Of a stretch of 18,016 nucleotides of DNA, positions 14,501-18,016 are shown in pieces. The notes below the pieces were generated by a model. It saw only the letters and a list, made by a program, of their open reading frames with translations, searched no databases and was not told the DNA's origin. The stretch comes from JALYUA01 sp040004225 (GTDB lineage: Bacteria > Acidobacteriota > Thermoanaerobaculia > UBA5066 > Gp7-AA6). Where the stretch lies: NCBI GenBank assembly GCA_040004225.1, contig JBDUBI010000081.1:1-18016 (forward strand), read 5' to 3'. Both the position numbers and the translations under genes were made by a program. Positions within the stretch are counted from its first letter, which is position 1. Each line of letters starts with the position of its first letter.

Positions 14501-14526
14501 GGACACCGGACCGGCCGGCCGGTTCC
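14501..14526 (-). promoter_or_regulatory. ECF-type promoter GGAACC-N16-GTCC
   Basis: Read on the minus strand, GGAACC (14521-14526) is followed after 16 bases by GTCC (14501-14504). A GGAAC-type -35 and a GTC-containing -10 with 16-17 bp spacing are typical of group ECF sigma promoters. The transcript would start near 14494 and have a leader of about 18 bases containing the AGGAGG. It fits autoregulation by the sigma factor of this operon, but direct recognition is inferred. Confidence 0.5.
14510..14523. promoter_or_regulatory. 14-bp perfect palindrome in the ECF promoter spacer
   Basis: ACCGGCCGGCCGGT is fully self-complementary and fills most of the gap between the -35 and -10 elements, overlapping the last half of the -35. 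It may be an operator for an additional regulator or simply GC-rich sequence; the perfect symmetry and location make the first worth considering. Confidence 0.3.
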
Positions 14527-14569
14527 CTCCGCGATCCAGAGACCCGCCAGATGAAAGATGGCGACTATT

Positions 14570-15847
14570 TTAGGGCCTGTCCCCGTCCCGGGCCTCCCGG
14601 GGGGCGTCGATCCGGCCGGTGATCAGGCGGGCGCCCCGCTGGTCGCTGGCGTAATCCCACGCCCACTCGAACATCACGGCGAACCGGTTGCGGAAGCCGA
14701 TCAAAAAGAAGATGTGAACGAAGCACCAGACCATCCACGCCGCGAGACCGGAAAGCCGGATCCCGGCAATCTCCGCCACGGCCTGCGCCCGCCCGATCAC
14801 CGCCAGGCTTCCCTTGTCCCGGAAGCGGAAAGGCTGCAGCGGGCGACCGGATCGGGCGAGGAGGATGTTTTTCGAGGCGTGCCGGCCCTGCTGGATCGCC
14901 ACAGGCGACGTGCCGGGCAGAAGAGACCCGCCCTGGTGCAGAAAGGCGGCGAGATCGCCGATCACAAAGACCTCGGGGCGTCCTGGAATGGTGAGATCCG
15001 GCAGCACGAGGACCCGGCCCGCCCGGTCGAGGGGCACGCCGAGGGTTGCCGCGAGCGGGGACGCGGCGACACCCGCGGCCCAGAGCACCGTGCCGGCCTT
15101 CAGAGAATCGCCCGCGAACCGCACCTCGTTTTCCGCGATCGACTGGACGGCCTGGCCCGTGCGGATCTCCACGCCCTTGCGGGCGAGCACCGCCGCGGCT
15201 CTCGCTGAGGATTGCGGCGTGTAGGCCGCGAGGACTCGGGGGCCTGCTTCCACGAGGACGATTCGGGCCTCGCGCGGATCGATCGCCCGGAAATCCTGCA
15301 CGAGGACGTCGCGGGAAATCTCGGCGATCGCCCCCGAGAGCTCCACTCCCGTCGGCCCGGCGCCCACCACGACGAACGTGAGAAGGGTCTTTCGCTTCGC
15401 CGGGTCCTGCTCCCGTTCCGCGCGTTCGAAGGCGAGCAGGATCCGCCGGCGAATCTCGAGCGCATCTTCCAGGCTCTTCAGTCCGGGCGCGAACGGCTCC
15501 CACTCGTCATGTCCGAAGTAGGCATGCCGGGCGCCGGTCGCGACGATCAGAAAATCGTAGGGGAGGCGGCCGTCCGCGAGGACCACCTCCCGCTTTTCGG
15601 GATCGATCGAAACGGCGTCCGCGAGGAAGACCTCGGCGTTTCGCTGGTGCGCGAGGATCGCGCGAATGGGGTACGCGATGTCTCCCGGAGACAGCGCCGC
15701 TGTCGCCACCTGATACAGGAGGGGCTGGAAGAGGTGATGGTTCCGCCGATCGACAACGGTCACCCGGACCGGAGCGCCCTCCAGGGCCCGCGCCGCCGCC
15801 AGACCGCCGAATCCCGATCCGATGATGACGACTCGCGGGTCGGCCAT
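14570..15847 (-). CDS. ndh: Type II NADH dehydrogenase (NDH-2), membrane-associated
   Basis: A 425-residue flavoprotein transferring electrons from NADH to membrane quinone without proton pumping. The FAD-binding Rossmann motif GSGFGG is at 10-15, followed by NHHLFQPLLYQVATA typical of NDH-2. ATGARHAYFGHDEWE surrounds ~103-117. The NADH-binding motif VVVGAGPTGVELSG is at 159-172, and VFVIGDLAAF closes the FAD site. AIQQGRHASKNI lies near the quinone site, where NDH-2 proteins usually have an AxQxxxQG-like segment. The C-terminal LAAWMVWCFVHIFFLIGFRNR is a hydrophobic anchor. The ATG at 15847 is 4 bp after the M16 peptidase stop, so it is probably co-transcribed with it; a Shine-Dalgarno is not obvious. 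Reduced nicotinamide from the beta-oxidation enzymes in this window could feed it. Confidence 0.92.
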   Translation of the reverse strand: MADPRVVIIGSGFGGLAAARALEGAPVRVTVVDRRNHHLFQPLLYQVATAALSPGDIAYPIRAILAHQRNAEVFLADAVSIDPEKREVVLADGRLPYDFLIVATGARHAYFGHDEWEPFAPGLKSLEDALEIRRRILLAFERAEREQDPAKRKTLLTFVVVGAGPTGVELSGAIAEISRDVLVQDFRAIDPREARIVLVEAGPRVLAAYTPQSSARAAAVLARKGVEIRTGQAVQSIAENEVRFAGDSLKAGTVLWAAGVAASPLAATLGVPLDRAGRVLVLPDLTIPGRPEVFVIGDLAAFLHQGGSLLPGTSPVAIQQGRHASKNILLARSGRPLQPFRFRDKGSLAVIGRAQAVAEIAGIRLSGLAAWMVWCFVHIFFLIGFRNRFAVMFEWAWDYASDQRGARLITGRIDAPREARDGDRP

Positions 15848-15851
15848 GGGG

Positions 15852-18016
15852 TCAGCGGGAAAAGAGGTCCTCCACCGGACTCACTCGGACCGCTTCGGGG
15901 CGGATGGCCAGCTTCCTCGCGCCGATCACTTTGTCCTCGTCGAGGAGCTCTTTCGGTTTCTCCGCGTCGTACTGGATGGGAGAGAACGCGTCGGCCAGAA
16001 GCCGATCTTTCAATCCCGCCGCGTCTTTCGTGACGATGACGAACGAAAGGTCCTTGAAAGAGATGTACTTCCGGATCGCGGCATTGACGTCTTCGAGCTT
16101 CAGCGCGGCGAGCCGCTCGCGCATCGTCGAAGCGAAATCTCCGATCCCGTAGAACTTCGAGTCGAGCGCGTAACCCAGCTGCTGGTTCTGCGTCGCGGTC
16201 ATGACGAAGACGTTTTTGCGGAGGTACCCGCGGGTCTTTTCGAAGTCCTCCGCCGACATCCCGTTCTCGACGAACTTCTGGAGCTCGTGCAGGGCGATCC
16301 GGATGGCCATGTGGGCGTTCACGGGGACCACGGGCCGGATCCACACTTCGAAGAGCTGTGCCCGGCGGGCGACGTTCGGATTCGGGAGCATCGCGAACAT
16401 CCCGCCGGGAAACGCTTCGATGTACGCGTAATCGCCGTAGTTCATGCCGCGCGCTTCCCGCAGGCGCTGGTACAGGTGCGATGTGGAGGAGCGGTGCTCG
16501 CCGAGCCACGCCCGGGCGACGGAGAGGGCGGCGAAATCCGGGTGCGATCGCGTGACCTCGATCGGGCGGCCGAAGGAGATCGCCGTCGCGCGAGTGTCCT
16601 TTTCGATGATCTGAAACTCCAGACCGGCCGGCCGGCGGCCGGCGATCTCGAGCCGCGGCGGCGCGGAGCCCTCGGGCAGTTTCGACAGCTCGGATTTCAA
16701 ACGGGCGAGAAGCTCGTCTGGAACGGCCCCGTTGGCGCCGATCGTCACGTTGCCCCTCGTGTAGAACGTTTTCCAGAACGCCCTCACGTCGTCCGCGGTC
16801 AGGGAGCCGATCCCGGCGAGCGTCCCTGAGACCGGATGGCCGTAGGGGGTGCCGGCGAAGAGGTCGTCCTGCAGCGCTTCTTTCGCCAGCTCCTCTTCGT
16901 TGTCGGAGCGCAGATCCTGGCGCAGGGCGTTTCGCTGGCCGTCGCGGACGCGCTGAAAATCCTCGTCCCGCATTCCGGGCTCGAGGAGCATCGGAAGGAC
17001 GATGTCGAGGAACGGCTTCCAGTTGTCCTGGTGGATGCGCAGCGTGAAAGTCGTCGTCTCCTTGTCCGTCTGGGCGGAAAAGCCTCCCGCAATCGGGTAG
17101 AACGCCTTTCGGATCTCGTCGATCCGCATCGCCTTCGAGCCGGCCTCGGACACCATCGACGCGGCGAGGGCGGCGAGGCCTTCCTTGCCTTTCGGGTCCC
17201 GCGCGGAGCCCGCCTGGAACTGCAGCTTCACCATCAGCTGCGGAAGCTCCGATTTCTGGAGGATCACGGGAAAGTCCGCGGAAGCGGATCCCGGCCGACC
17301 GGGCGTCGCCGCCGCGAAGGATGCGAGCGAGGGGGTGGTGGCGACCGCGGGGGCCATCTCTTCGCGCGAGAGGGTCGTAACGACCAGACGCTGGTCCGTG
17401 AAATACGTATTCGCCGCCGCCTGGAGATCGGCGGGCGTCAGTGTGGAGAGCCGTCTGTAAAAGGCGTTCAAGGTGGAGTACGAGCGCCGGTACCGCACGT
17501 ACCGGGCGAGCGTCGCGGCGATCGTGTCGGTGTTGTCGAGGGTCCGCGCGAACGTGTACCGCACGTTCGACTTCGCTTCGCGCAGCCGGTTCTCGGAGAC
17601 AGGAGACGCCTTCGCCTCCGCCATCGTCTTCAGGATGGCATCCCGGACCGCGACGGTGTCTCCGATTTTCTTCACCCGGGCCGAGATGACGGGAATCTCC
17701 GGGTCGATGTTGGTCGGTTTTAAGGCCGCGAGCTGGTCGACGGTCTGCTCCTGTTGCACCAGCCGTTTGTAGAGCTCCGAGGTGGGACCGAAGTAGAGGT
17801 CGAAGAGCATGTGGATCGAGGCGAAATCCGGCTCCGTCTCCGAGAACGCCGGGCCATGGAATCCTACCCAGACGATCGGAAGGGTGGGGCTCGACCAGGG
17901 GACGTGCGCGTAGACGGGGCCCTTCGAAACCGGCTCGGCCGGGATGACCACGTCGTTCTTGCCGCCCTTCCAGCCGCCCCAGTACTTCGTGACGAGGCGG
18001 AGGACGTCCGGCGGGT
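15852..18016 (-). CDS. M16 family peptidase, two-unit fusion (5' truncated)
   Basis: The frame is open to the window edge, so the N-terminal part with any HxxEH zinc motif lies outside; about 720 residues are visible. They cover the end of the first M16 unit (GFHGPAFSETEPDFASIHML to a TPADLQAAANTYFTDQR segment), an A/P-rich linker, and a complete second unit. In the second unit the position of the metal motif reads LAALAASMVSEAGSK, with no HxxEH, so it should be non-catalytic. It does keep the LREARGMNYGDYAY segment, the R/Y substrate-binding signature of partner subunits in M16B peptidases. Such fusions act on unfolded peptides, often in the periplasm. The gene is the first visible of a unit with NDH-2. 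An internal GTG at 17951 is not the start because homology continues upstream of it. Confidence 0.88.
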   Translation of the reverse strand, partial: PPDVLRLVTKYWGGWKGGKNDVVIPAEPVSKGPVYAHVPWSSPTLPIVWVGFHGPAFSETEPDFASIHMLFDLYFGPTSELYKRLVQQEQTVDQLAALKPTNIDPEIPVISARVKKIGDTVAVRDAILKTMAEAKASPVSENRLREAKSNVRYTFARTLDNTDTIAATLARYVRYRRSYSTLNAFYRRLSTLTPADLQAAANTYFTDQRLVVTTLSREEMAPAVATTPSLASFAAATPGRPGSASADFPVILQKSELPQLMVKLQFQAGSARDPKGKEGLAALAASMVSEAGSKAMRIDEIRKAFYPIAGGFSAQTDKETTTFTLRIHQDNWKPFLDIVLPMLLEPGMRDEDFQRVRDGQRNALRQDLRSDNEEELAKEALQDDLFAGTPYGHPVSGTLAGIGSLTADDVRAFWKTFYTRGNVTIGANGAVPDELLARLKSELSKLPEGSAPPRLEIAGRRPAGLEFQIIEKDTRATAISFGRPIEVTRSHPDFAALSVARAWLGEHRSSTSHLYQRLREARGMNYGDYAYIEAFPGGMFAMLPNPNVARRAQLFEVWIRPVVPVNAHMAIRIALHELQKFVENGMSAEDFEKTRGYLRKNVFVMTATQNQQLGYALDSKFYGIGDFASTMRERLAALKLEDVNAAIRKYISFKDLSFVIVTKDAAGLKDRLLADAFSPIQYDAEKPKELLDEDKVIGARKLAIRPEAVRVSPVEDLFSR

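Noticed and set aside
1..18016. tRNA, rRNA, CRISPR, transposase or phage genes
   Set aside because: No cloverleaf-like segment, regular repeat-spacer array, or mobile-element protein was seen; almost all of the window is occupied by ordinary coding sequence.

Overview
The window is a GC-rich, gene-dense stretch of bacterial chromosome with no phage, IS, CRISPR or RNA-gene signal. Fifteen protein-coding genes can be supported; the first and last run off the window ends. Gene content fits a free-living, respiring Gram-negative heterotroph of the Acidobacteriota or a similar high-GC phylum: carboxypeptidase-regulatory-like repeats, a two-domain M16 peptidase, a signal-peptide protein next to an ECF sigma/anti-sigma pair, type II NADH dehydrogenase and fatty-acid beta-oxidation. 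The phylum is an inference from gene style; nothing here is a strict marker.

Layout. Left edge (1-1069): the tail of a protein with carboxypeptidase-regulatory-like folds (+), convergent with a small four-helix membrane protein (-). 1070-6907: a tight plus-strand operon for fatty-acid degradation (acyl-CoA synthetase, bifunctional enoyl-CoA hydratase/3-hydroxyacyl-CoA dehydrogenase, VLCAD/ACAD9-like acyl-CoA dehydrogenase). Its genes overlap by 11 and 4 bp, and it is preceded by a readable sigma70-type promoter with a perfect 12-bp palindrome on the -10. It covers activation and the three steps up to 3-ketoacyl-CoA; no thiolase is in the window. 6846-8047: thiD (-), whose 3' end overlaps the dehydrogenase gene, and a divergent, cysteine-poor IscA/HesB-like gene (+) only 14 bp away. 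8048-8367: the only long gene-free stretch, filled with hairpins and repeat-like sequence between convergent genes.

8368-11833, all minus strand: a Mpo1-like (DUF962) membrane protein, a rhomboid protease, and a two-gene polar amino-acid ABC importer made of a binding-protein/permease fusion and its ATPase. 11858-14476, minus strand: a three-gene module of a secreted protein of unknown function, an ECF sigma factor whose start lies inside the 3' end of the secreted-protein gene, and a zinc-finger anti-sigma factor overlapping the sigma gene by ATGA. A GGAACC-N16-GTCC motif and a strong Shine-Dalgarno sit directly upstream, as expected for ECF autoregulation. 14570-18016, minus strand: type II NADH dehydrogenase 4 bp behind a 5'-truncated two-domain M16 peptidase.

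Most genes are ordinary housekeeping or catabolic families. The least explained parts are the secreted protein/sigma/anti-sigma module with its promoter palindrome, the hairpin-rich spacer at 8048-8367, the odd IscA-like protein, and the transporter fusion whose signal peptide lacks a normal start codon. I did not find convincing evidence of a wholly new multi-gene system.
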